A stretch of DNA of 64,000 nt from Rotaria sp. Silwood1 (lineage: Eukaryota; Rotifera; Eurotatoria; Philodinida; Philodinidae): NCBI GenBank assembly GCA_905250075.1, contig CAJNOP010000026.1, forward strand, positions 1,921,098-1,985,097. The letters run 5' to 3'. The notes under the pieces were generated by a model that was not told the DNA's origin, did not search any database, and was given only the letters and a program-made list of their open reading frames with translations. A program made the position numbers and the translations under genes. Positions 48,067 to 59,259 of this stretch are shown one piece after another; the stretch's first letter is position 1; the number at the start of each line of letters is the position of its first letter.

Positions 48067-50334
48067 AAAATTTATACATGAAAATATTAAATTTCTTAAT
48101 CAAATATTTGACTATTGTTTTACTTTGCTATATTTAAATGCATTGGAAAAGAGTAAATTAGAATAAAAATAAGTGGTGGTACTTGAAATTTAAAAATAGT
48201 TGGATAAAATAGTTAAAGTAGAAATTTTTGTAACATTTCCATTTAATACACAGTAATGACGTCAACGTTGGTTGAGTTCGATGTTTTTTACAAAAGAATC
48301 TTTTTTTTAGTGAGAAAAACCAAACTCTAAATTTCGAGAAAAAGATTTCGGATTCTTCATCTCCGAAAGGCTTTTATCAAACTTCGATATTGGATCAATA
48401 TCAACATTAACATCATTACTATGTATAAAATACAAGTTTTGCAAACAACTCTAGTTTAACTTTGGTTTTGTTTTTCAAGTTAATTTAAAGTGCCACTTCT
48501 AATAAGAAATTTGTACTTTTTCAGAATATATGTTTAGAATTTGCCTATAGCTTTAGATTATTCAACTTTAAGTAAACCTGGACAGGGCTTACAAAAGTTT
48601 TCTGACGTGGAAAAAATTTTGTCTGTTTCTTGTAGATATCAAATGATTTCTGTAAATATATAATATTTCAAGGTGATCTCTATTGTACAAAAACACGTAC
48701 AAATGGAAAAATTTGGTTAATCCGCTAAGTTGTGTCGGAAGATTATTTTACGTTCAAAATACGACAGTCAGAAAAAACGTTTTTTTTCTTGCGATAGACA
48801 TCATAAAAGCCTTGAGTACTCCTCAATTAGTGTGCAAAAAAATTTACTGCTTTGTAGAGAATTATTTTCTGTATGTTTCAAAAATTTTTTTAGTATGCCT
48901 GGAACAAGTTCCATTGGAAGTTTTTTTTCGTGAAACAAAAATGAGTCTTTGTAAGATTCATTTATAGCTCATTAGCCAAAATTCATAGGAAAATTCGATG
49001 CATATGTATTCTAAAAAAAGTACAAAAGTCTAATTCTAATACACTACCAATACATTTAAATACGAAATAAATATAATTAAATATCTTATCTAGAAATTTT
49101 CTACTCATTCTTTATTTGTTGGCTTATCAATGTAAATAATACTTGTATAAAGTTAATTCATAATTGATAATAGTTGTCTTAATTATATCGTCATAATTAA
49201 CAACTGTTTGATAATTAGACAAGGTGAAAGATTCACACATTTATATAAAAATACATGATCAATATGAAAAAATTATTTTTATTTCTTTATACAGAAAATA
49301 TTTTTGAGAGATAGATGAAAAATATCTTATCTTTTTCTTCAATGTTTATTGTATATTTATTCTTGCAACAAAAATATGTAAATCAACTATACAATATATT
49401 ATCTTGTCGAAGTCTTATTACATGTCGATAAAAATCAATAATCTTCAAAAGAGTTAACATACAGTATGAATGAAGATATTGTATCTTTAGATTGATAGAA
49501 ATGATATAGACCATCATACTTTACACTACGATGTAATACCAGAAATCGTATAAATGCTCTCAAAGACTTTGATTAATTAGGGATAAAAAAAGATCATTGA
49601 AAGATAGAAAAATTAAAAAAGAACAACAATCTATTGTTGCCGTTGCCATGGTATCAAGAAACGAGCTATCCATATAATACTCATCATTATGCAAAAAACT
49701 TTTTGCTTTCATTAAAATGCTAAAAAAAACATGTCTATATGACATTCAGATTTATTATTGCAAAACGATTTTTTCTTATCTTGAAATATTGGATGAAATA
49801 TAAAAGAGTTTTTTAGTTTAGGCACTTTTAAACGTTTTTTATGTACGGAATGAGTAAATTTCAAAACAAAAAGTTTAATAAATGTTATCTAACTTATATT
49901 ATATAATGGAAATTTATGTTGAAGAAAATGTTCATCGATATGGTATTTAAAATATTATTGACTTCGATTAGATAAAATAATAGAAAAATTGAAATTCTTG
50001 ACCGAATTGAATATACAGATTTGCCAGAACTTCCGAAATACTCAATAAAAGTATGCAATGTGATATTTTTTTTGGATTTGAACTTTCATGATTTCCATGA
50101 TAATGTCTAATTTTATTTTTACCAGCAATTGATGTATCGTCATTGTTCTACTGTAATCAGTTTAAAATACAAATGTTTTTGTGATTACTAATAAAACACG
50201 TTTATTTGAATCTAAAACCTTTCCGAAGCTTTAATTGATCGAGTATTTTTGAATTGACTTACCGTTTGTTGAATCATCATTAATCAGCTAATTGGAATGA
50301 ATTCAAAAAGTATTCATTTTTTTTTTATTTCTAA
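48067..50334. other. Intergenic, no gene seen
   Basis: An AATAAA overlaps the COMT stop (48062-48067). The rest is AT-rich. Overlapping frames at 48683-48967 lack any recognisable domain. Confidence 0.45.
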
Positions 50335-50575
50335 AAGATGTCTCATTTTTTCGATCTCAATGAAAATTAGTCTACATATAAACAAAGAGTGATCCTTATC
50401 CAACCATATCTATATGAGCTTCAAGTACGTAAGACAATGGTTTAAATAACACTATATCTTTTAATAATAGTAATATAAACACAACAAATGTGATAATTGT
50501 GGTATGAGTGCTGAGGAAAGCCACACAGTCCCTATATATTACGTATCACTTTGTATAATTGTTATGTTCTAAAAA
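50335..50575 (+). repeat. MITE-like family A, copy 3
   Basis: Starts GATGTCTCATTTTTTCGATC and shares GTGATCC.TA.CCAA..ATATCTATAT, AGTACNTANGAC and CTTTTAATAATA.TAATATAAACACAA with 21258-21652. The right terminal repeat is not clear, so the copy is degraded or truncated. Confidence 0.7.
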
Positions 50576-51340
50576 AATCTGTTTCTATCGTAGACCTAGA
50601 TCAATGCCTGGTTATTTATTCTTTGATTTATCTATTTTCATCTAAATGGTTTAGATTGAAAGATTTTTCAATTACAACAGAAAATTTCATTGTTTTCTAA
50701 AACAATCATCGAATGTTGTTTGTCTTTTTGCGTTTGAACTAATTTTTTTCACGTTGCTGTAATAATCATTCGTACAGTTAATCATCTAGTTTTTCTGCAT
50801 TGACATCTTTGAGTTTTCATTTAATATTTCGATTCTAATTTTTCTAATAATCAGTTACATATCCTGTTTTACATATGTGATACACAGTAGAATGATATAT
50901 TATATTTTTCAGTCAATTTATATTGTAATAAACCACTATCATCTTTATTACCATGCATTAATAGTATTTTTTTCTAGCAAAGAGCTTATGTTGTGATATC
51001 ATTCTTTTTTTTTACACGTGCAACAATCGAATCATACACAAAATGTACATACTCTTAATACATAACAGACAGGTGACCGAAAATAGAAAGAGGTCAAAAT
51101 AAAATTAAAGAAGAGATAAAAATTCAACGAACAATAGTTTTCACCTACAATGCTAATAAAAAAACAGATGTCAATAGAAAAAAAAAACGTGAAATATCAA
51201 ATAACTGTCTTCCGAGTTTTTCTCAGAAATAGTTAAAAAATAAACTAATTCGGATTTTTAACCGTTCGATCTGGCAATTCTGATGATGTAATTTCATATA
51301 TCAATGAAAATCGATTTATTCTTGTTTTTTTTTTTCTTAG

Positions 51341-52230
51341 GTATTTCTCTTAGTTATACTTCATTTAGTATTATTTCTCGTCATAACCACAAGATATCTT
51401 TTTTATTACAATTGCATTGAATTCTTAATCAGTTGAAATCGCTCTTTCTATTCAGAAATATCTTAGTGTGACTAATCACGTAAAAATAATGAATGATCAA
51501 AGACAAAAGTCATTCATCATTTGAACCAAGAGTTTAATATTGATACATTCGATCTAATCAATCATTGAAATGAAGTATAGGCAAATCTCTCTCAATGAAC
51601 CCGATGTTGTATTGAACAATTTTCAGTTTCTTGAAGGGAATTTTGCTGGTTTCACACGATTTCTTTATGAATATCTCTTGATTCTCAATGTATACAGTTT
51701 TTTGTTTCCGTCTGCATGTAGTAAAATCAATTGACTCTTTGATTTAATTCAATAAAGCAAAAAAGAGAAAAAAAAGAATGAACAAACAGATATCATTGTC
51801 TTTCTAAACAACTTCTCAATATTTTTCTATCCGGATATGATATTTCGTAATGTTCTTGATTTGGAGCGAATAAAATGAATCTATTACTAATTATGAAACT
51901 AGTCTTAAAAAAAAACAATATAAATTACTACGAGTAAAATAATAGGAAGCACTTAAAACGAACTGGAATATGATAAGACTGATATTCTGATTTATATTTG
52001 TTTAACCCTTCCTTTCTTTTATGAAAATCCTGTTATAGTGAACGATTTTCATTAGTGTCGATGATGTGTACAATGGAAAGGTTTTATTGTACATTCAAAA
52101 ACATATTTGAAGATGATGCATTAATTAAATGCGGAACAATCATTGTTGTGGATAATTTAATTAATCTATATGCACTAGATGATGTATAATATGTTTGACA
52201 TAATCAAAAGTTATACTTGAATATTGAAAC
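51341..52230 (+). pseudogene. COMT pseudogene 2, interrupted
   Basis: After a TTTTTCTTAG acceptor, GTATTTCTCTTAGTTATACT begins a decayed exon 2. It runs to about 51580 (IDTFDLINH) with stops. The match resumes near 52100 with FEDDALIKCGTIIVVDNLI and ends around 52215. The roughly 500 nt between (about 51585-52095) are foreign to COMT and non-coding, so they look like an insertion. Exon 1 is not visible. Confidence 0.7.
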
Positions 52231-52944
52231 AGAGCCATAGTCAGAAATTTTCTAAGGCAGTGCATACTAGCGAGAAAATAGTCTCTATCTGTACTCTCTA
52301 TGTTATAATTAATTGTAATATAATTTTATAGTTATAATGAACTAGTCATTATGAAGAGATAGAAAAAAAGAAACTTATAATTACTATTAAAATGATACGC
52401 TCTGTTGAATAGAGTTTTCAATGACTAAAAATTTAATACATATTATATTCTATTTCAAATCATTCATGAAATCTAATACTTTTTCTAAAAAAATTCATCA
52501 TTAATTTGAAATTATATTTTGACAAAGAACGTAAGTTCATTACTAAAATAAAAATCATCATAAGAATTTTTGATTATCAATAAAATTTAATTAAGTTTTT
52601 GGAATTCAATGTATGAAACGAAATTCTAAACAAATCTACTTATTAACATTCCACCAATAAAAAATACATATCTGAATATATAAAGTCATGACTGTCACAG
52701 TTGAATGGTTTTTTTGACCTATTTAATCTATTCATACGGTTCGTCTATACATATACACATGAAGCAAAATGTCTGTCATACGATATTGTACTTACCAAAT
52801 GTCCATAGTCGTTTTCTTTTTCTTTCAATTTGATTCAGTAACCAATGTTGATCGTGAAAAAGTGAAAGAACACAAAATATTTGGTATACGAAACAATCTC
52901 TGTTGTTTCTTTTTTTTTCTCATCATTGAACTTATTTAAAACTC
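52231..52944. other. Upstream region of the PTB-domain gene
   Basis: AT-rich, no coding sequence. Pyrimidine-rich just before the start codon (about 52900-52925). Confidence 0.4.
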
Positions 52945-55229
52945 ATGACGGAGATACCAATAACAACAATTCAACAAACAGACCAATTACCTATTGTACC
53001 TGAAATTGATCTTATTGAACCGCTTGTTCAATGTGGTGTTCTTTATTTGGGTTCAGCACCATCTAATAATGGTTTTCATGGTCTTGATGCAATTCAAGAA
53101 CCATTTTCATACCGATATCCTGTCGATGGTACAAATACAGTTCGAGGTAATTTCATTGAATTTCTCATTCAAAAAATAAAAAAAAATAAAAAAAAAAAAG
53201 AAAATATAATTTTGTTTATTATTTAAAAAAACAAGGTATTGATGCAGTACTTTCGATTTATGATAATGGTATTCAATTAGTATTTACTCGCCAACCACAT
53301 GCAGCAGTATTTTTTCCAATAACTTCTCTTATTTATTGTTCAAGTCTACGTTTTACAGTCATTGAAAATGATTATACTAAATCAACACCAATGATTGATT
53401 GGCGTTTTATGCCATTAGATACATATGTAATTAATGAAAGTAAACATCCACCATTATTTAGTGTTATTATACAACGTACACAAATTATGCCAGGTGATGA
53501 ATGTCATTGTTTTATAACAAAAAATGTTGATGCAGCATTTTCACTTGTTCAAGCTATATCACAAGCTTATGCAAATATTAATCCGGAATCGAAATGTTTA
53601 AAATCACCTATTTTTTATCAGGTTAAAAATTTTGTATACATTTATATTATTTCTTTTTCTAATGATTTTGTTTTTGTCTAAATATTTTAGTTAGATCGTT
53701 ATGGACGAAAATTAAGTGAAATCCATGGTATTATTTACATATCACCAGCTAATGATGATGATTTATATTTGAATCGAACAAATCCAAATCGATTAACAGA
53801 TGAATCGACTATTCGAAATTATCTATTTGATCCAACATTTGGTGGTTTCTTTTATCGTACTGATGCAAGTATTGTTGAACAATGGCAATTATGGGATGAT
53901 GATGATAAATTTGTTGAATCTCGACCACGTCCACCAGCATCACCTTTTGGATTACATGAAGGTCTTTATCATGATGATACATCACATGAAATTCAACGAT
54001 ATTTACGTCATATGGATGATGAAGAACCTTCTTGTTCATGTAGTTGTTCGAGTAAGAGTTCAACTTCAGCTTCAAGTTCAAGTTCAAGTTCTAATTCTGT
54101 TAGTTCAACACCAACAGAACATTCTCGACAACATAGTCGACATTATTATGATAAACAACAATTAATAAATGATATTGATCAATTTGATACATCATTTGCG
54201 AATTTACAAACAAGTTCATTTGAACCAATTTCAATACAGAATAATAATGAAATAAACGAAACAAAAAAAGCACCAATTATTATTGAAAAAGTCATACCGA
54301 AATTGACTTCATCAATACCTATTCTTAATCCTATTTTGCCTCAACAACCATTGAATATTCCAAATCCTGTACAAGAACCAATTACAAATTCTCTTTCACA
54401 AACAGAATTACCTTCTTTTTCATATAGAATAAATGAACATGGTGAAAAAATAACCAAAGAAGGCAATCGTATTTTATTTATGGATGTTGTTCAACTGGAA
54501 ACAAATAAAAATCAAATTAATACGCAATCTTATCAATCATCAACATCTCGTTCTCGTTCACGACCACAACGATTATCAAAACAAGTACCTACCATTGATA
54601 ATAAAAGATATCAACGATTATACGATGAAAACAAATCTAAAACTCAACGATATAGATATATAGATGATAAACCACAAGATCATTCAAATAATACAAAACG
54701 TTTAACAACACCCAATACGTTTGAAATAGTTGACGGATATTTTGAAGATCGTAATGGACGTCAAATAAAATTAAATAATCATCAAGCTCAATTAATGCTT
54801 AATCATTTTGAATCATCAAACATAAAAAAACAAGAACGAAAAATTAATACTATTTCATCAATAAATAGTTCTAAACATCAAGCTCATCATCGTCGTAGTA
54901 AATCAACAATAACTACTGGTCCATCAGTTAATTATGTTGAACGTCCTTCAATACCATCTTCGTCTTCAACTTATAAATCATCAATAGTTAAACAAAAACC
55001 ACCAACACCACCTGTATTAACTCATGAAAAACTTAATGAATTGGTATCAAATATTTATGGAACAACTCGATCAGTTAAACCAAATTCATCATCAATAAAT
55101 CATCAAGAAAGAAATTCATCGATTAGTACTACTACTACAGTTATAAATCCAACATATATATCAGCATTTCGATATATGAAAAGTAGTGTTAATCCAAAGT
55201 TTCTTCAAGAATATCGTGATGCATATTAA
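52945..55229 (+). CDS. PTB/PID-domain protein with long disordered tail (3 exons)
   Basis: Exons 52945-53146, 53236-53621 and 53691-55229 join in phase to give 708 residues. Residues about 28-190 look like a phosphotyrosine-binding (PTB/PID) domain: LVQCGVLYLGS (first strand), GIDAVLSIYDNGIQLVF, FFPITSLIYCSSLRF, HPPLFSVIIQRTQ and a C-terminal helix DAAFSLVQAISQAYANI. Then come FDPTFGGFFYRTD, a Ser/Cys-rich run (about 295-320) and a long Ser/Asn/Gln-rich, probably disordered tail with PPTPPVLTHEKL (a possible SH3 ligand) and EIVDGYFEDRNGRQIKLNN. The last residues RYMKSSVNPKFLQEYRDAY look conserved. I do not know the exact family; PTB proteins usually act as cytoplasmic adaptors. AATAAA follows at 55339-55344. 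Confidence 0.8.
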
Positions 55230-55338
55230 TTACAATTTAAACAAAAAAAAGAGATATAGACACAAAAAAAGACGCAAACAATTCAAAAAATTCTATTTAA
55301 TATATCTTGTTGCTTATACAAAGTTTTTGTTTTAAACA

Positions 55339-55344
55339 AATAAA
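55339..55344 (+). terminator. Poly(A) signal AATAAA of the PTB-domain gene
   Basis: Canonical hexamer about 110 nt after the TAA stop at 55227-55229. Confidence 0.55.
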
Positions 55345-56477
55345 CAGATAAGGACGTGACTTATTTTTTTGCTTTTGTTACTACGTTCATCAAAGAATTA
55401 AAATAAAAAAAATGAATATTATGGAATGTTTATATCTTTTAAGAAAGTATTAGAAAATTAAAAAAAAAACAAGTTTATTTTAATTATTTAATCACGAAAC
55501 CCTCAAAACTGAGGTAAACCTAAGAAATTGTTGAAATTTACATAGCAAACCGACTGTAGAGTTTCAAATGAATTTTGGCATCATCAAGCTTTATTTATCC
55601 ACAAATTTTAAACGACTATAGTACTGTTTTACATCCACAAGTTGTGGAATATCAAAAACGTTACTCGAGATGACAAATGTACGGCACAATCTTTTCCATT
55701 GATATTCAAATATGGGGTAGCTTGAATATGAGTTTCGAGAGTTCGTGAATGGCGTTACACTTCAAGAGTTTGCGGAGTTAAGAAATCATGAGATTCAGTC
55801 ACTACTGCTCTAGAACGTATTTCTAACGAGTCAAAACCTATGAGTTGGTCCTCTTTTCGAATATACATTTAAAAATTTTGTCTTAACTATTGTTCGAGAA
55901 TAGTAAAATCATATTAAAAAATTGGTTTGAACGGGAAATTTTTGTATTTTCACTGTTGTAATTCGAAATTAAAATCTATGATCCTTTTTTAAAAACCAGC
56001 TTGCAGATTAGAATCTATCCTACAAAATGTGCTATTTGAATTCTTTTTTGTTTTTCGACAGAACATCTCAATTTTCATTTTTTTTCCTAAATAGTGGTTC
56101 TTTTGAAAAATTGACAACTGTTTTTATGTTGAAAGAAGCTGTTAAGAATATGTTTGTAGTCTCACTTGACTAAAAGCTACAGCTTATTTCAATATAAAAT
56201 TTTGTAGAGAAATGGTTCCGTTCAACAAAACAGCTGACTTCAATAATTCTTAGCATGTTTGATACGAGACTTACAGGGCAAACAAAAACTTGTTGGCTCA
56301 CCATTAACAATAGTTTTTCGAGTTTTTAAAAAAGTCTCTTACAAGTTCTTAATAAAAATAGATATAACATTTCTAAGTTCTTATTCAAATCTTGGTCACA
56401 ATCTATAGTTTTTGACTCGTCGAAAATACTTTCTAGCAGCTCAAATAAAAAAAACATCTGTTCTAAAACCTTGCTCC
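55345..56477. other. Convergent intergenic region with family B repeat
   Basis: Lies between the 3' ends of the + strand PTB gene and the - strand membrane-protein gene. Contains repeat family B copy 2 (55905-56437), which ends 40 nt from the membrane-protein stop. No coding sequence. Confidence 0.5.
55905..56437 (-). repeat. Dispersed repeat family B, copy 2
   Basis: Reverse complement aligns in order with 13466-13832. It is about 160 nt longer, mainly near its 3' portion. Contains GTTAATGGTGAGCCAACAAG in the repeat orientation. Divergent, non-coding. Confidence 0.65.
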
Positions 56478-57500
56478 TCACACGTTAGAATCAATAATTA
56501 ACTTCATATTTGGTTCATATTCTTCTGGTATTGATAAATCAAATGAAATTTTCCTAGATGGCGTTTCATAATGAACTTGTTCTGAAATTGTAGAAATGCT
56601 ATTTCTAGTTAAAATTGGTTCTGATGATAGATTTCTATCATGCAACATAGTTCTTGTTCGTGGTTGTTCTTGTAATAGATAATCTTTTACTGGAAAGAAA
56701 TGTTTATGCCATTGTAGAAATGGTTTTCTTCTTTTAACATTTTGTTCTTGTTCTGAAATACGATGTCGACATGTTAGATCACGTGCCCATTGGCGCATAT
56801 CTGATACTTCAGGTTGCTCAATATGACGATGAAATAAATTTTTTATAAGACGATCACGTTGTTGTTTCAAAGATATTGATGATAGAAAACTTGATGAACG
56901 CGATCGTGTGCTTTGACTATCTTGACGTTTTCTTCTATGTTTTTCTTTTGCCCATTGAACAACAAGACCAAGAATAAAAAAAATTACTATACTACAAGCT
57001 AATGTAATAAGTAGGGGTGCTGGACTTGGAGTTAATAATTCAAATGATGATTTACCTATACGCATAGGTATACAACCATCACGCGGTTCATAAATAAATC
57101 TTGTAGAATTCATTTGAAATTCAATACATACTTCATATTGACCAGTTTCAAGATTAAATATTCTTAAACTATTGTTAAAATCCACGAGTTTTGTAAAATT
57201 TGTTAATGTTCGAATAATAATATTTGATAATGAAAAACTATCAATCGAACGTAAAATAAAACGAAACGAATCAAACATATTATTTAGAGATCTTTCAATA
57301 GTAAACCAAACAATAATCGATTGATTCTGTATATCATTTGAATAATATACTTGTAATGGATTAGTAGAACTTGTTTGATTATAATCATTAATAGAAATAT
57401 CTTGATTAGATTTCATTGTATATGTTTGAAGTATTTGACAGCTTATTTGTAAGAAAAAATGAAAGCCAAATACAATAATAATGAATAAAGAATTTATCAT
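56478..57500 (-). CDS. Type I single-pass membrane protein, FN3-like ectodomain
   Basis: A single-exon minus-strand gene of 340 residues. Residues 1-21 (MINSLFIIIVFGFHFFLQIS plus C) are a signal peptide. The ectodomain (about 22-160) has five potential N-glycosylation sites (NQT, NQS, NFT, NNS, NST). FNLETGQYEVCIEF, followed by GCIPMRIG, resembles the end of a fibronectin type III domain with a disulfide pair. A transmembrane helix spans about 162-182 (APLLITLACSIVIFFILGLV), then a stop-transfer stretch KEKHRRKRQ. The cytoplasmic part (about 150 residues) is basic and Ser-rich, with HYETPSRKISFDLSIPEEYE near the C-terminus. Probably a cell-surface adhesion or receptor-like protein; the ligand is unknown. 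It is convergent with the PTB-domain gene. Confidence 0.8.
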   Translation of the reverse strand: MINSLFIIIVFGFHFFLQISCQILQTYTMKSNQDISINDYNQTSSTNPLQVYYSNDIQNQSIIVWFTIERSLNNMFDSFRFILRSIDSFSLSNIIIRTLTNFTKLVDFNNSLRIFNLETGQYEVCIEFQMNSTRFIYEPRDGCIPMRIGKSSFELLTPSPAPLLITLACSIVIFFILGLVVQWAKEKHRRKRQDSQSTRSRSSSFLSSISLKQQRDRLIKNLFHRHIEQPEVSDMRQWARDLTCRHRISEQEQNVKRRKPFLQWHKHFFPVKDYLLQEQPRTRTMLHDRNLSSEPILTRNSISTISEQVHYETPSRKISFDLSIPEEYEPNMKLIIDSNV

Positions 57501-58785
57501 GAATATCTTTAAACTTTTATCAAATGAGAGAAACAGACATATAAATATATATATACATGAAGAAAAATGAAAGGTTAACGAATCGAAGAAAGTTAAAGAG
57601 TGACGAATTGTTTTTCTTCCTTGTTGATTTTTGAATTATCAGTATTTAGATTAGAATAAGAAAAAATGATAGTCAAACATCGCAATATAAAAAATACGCT
57701 TACAAATGTCGTTTCGTAAAAAGATAAGCATTCTTTATTATTAGGATGAATATGTCACAAGAAACAAAAAAGAATAAATTTATTGTTTCAATACTCTAAT
57801 TTATACTGTAGAAATAATCATTATTTTACGTGAAGGTGTCCTGAATCATTCTAATCTGCAAAGTAGGCTGGGGATTAGAAAATTTTTCTCAATCAAGGCA
57901 CAAGGTACGAAAAAGGCGTATCCTGCAGCATCTCTATTATTGAGAATAAAAAATGAATTGTTATTTATTAGTTTGCTCAAATAATCTAAATAAAAAATAA
58001 TACGTTAACTTTTTGTCATGAAGTTTTGGTTTTCAAGCAATGGTGATTGATGGCTATGGAGAGAGTTGAGAGCAGCTGATTTTTTGAGTTTTGTTCTTGA
58101 TGATAATAGCTAGAAAGAATCTAAAACAACATTTGAGTAAATGAAATGCTTCTCTATCAAGATTGGTACACTTAAAAACCTTAAGACAACTGATTAGATA
58201 AGGGTGCATAGAAAATAAAGCCAGTTTTCTGACATCCATTTGAATCTGTTTGAAAATAATTTTATTCGATAGAGAAAAATGAGATGTCTTGACTGTCTTC
58301 AAGATGTTTCTTCATGAAACTGCATTCAATTTACAGAAGACTAAAAAATAATTTTTCTTTCGTGTTTATGAGAAATTTCAATGTTTTGTTGTGTTTGACA
58401 CTTTAGAACTTTCTATTAATTGAATGCAGTTTAGTGAGAAAATATAATCACTGAGAGAGCCGAGGCATCTCATTTTACTTTATCAAATAAAACCATTTTC
58501 GAAAAAAGTTCAAATGGGTGCTAGAAAAGTAGTTTGAAGATCTTGCTTTTCCAAACATTCTCATTCCAACGGTTGTTATTGGAATTTTTAGGTTTCGAAT
58601 ACTGTTAGACGATCTTTCTAACTATTCAAATGTTTTTTTTTTGAGATTGTTCCAGCAATTACTATTGGGAAGAAAACTGAAAAATACAGTTGTTCTCTGA
58701 ACTTTTTTTCTGCCATATATATATATAATCCAGTCATTGATTGTTTTTAACAAGTATTATCGATCTGTTAACATTAGTTATCCAC

Positions 58786-58835
58786 TTTTTTATATAATAA
58801 GTATTCAAATTTTTTATATAATAAGTATTCAAATT
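58786..58835. repeat. 25-bp tandem duplication
   Basis: Two adjacent copies of a unit containing TATATAATAAGTATTCAAAT, the second starting at 58811. Confidence 0.8.
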
Positions 58836-59235
58836 TTTCAATAAGAGTTGTGCAATAGAGTATTACTGTGACGTAGGAGCAATATAGTTTCTTCTTTTAA
58901 ATAAAATTGTGAAATGACAACGGTAATTACTTAGTATTTAGTGATCCTATGATGAACCTATACTATGAATTATGTTTATATCAAATTGTTGTATAGTATG
59001 AGATTTTAGTCAACATTGCTGCATCAATCTTGTGAACCATTTAATTTGAAGACTTCGATCGAGAATCGATTGAGACAATCTCTGGCTACTATGAAAGCAA
59101 CAAAAAAAATTCATAACATCTAGATTTAACGCTTGCTATTAATAAATATTAAGTTGCTCGTATATTAGAAGATTAATTCATATAATTACATGAATTAGTC
59201 AAATATTCATGTATTTAAAGGCTACGAAACAAACC

Positions 59236-59259
59236 AAGGTGAGACTTGAGTCTCACCTT
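59236..59259. repeat. Short perfect hairpin
   Basis: AAGGTGAGACT and AGTCTCACCTT are exact reverse complements with only two nt between them. It stands out by its GC content in this AT-rich desert. A related word, AAGGTGAGTCTC, occurs near 62453. Confidence 0.75.

Noticed and set aside
48683..48967. Two overlapping + strand frames
   Set aside because: No domain or splice sites, and both frames stay open together over AT-rich sequence.
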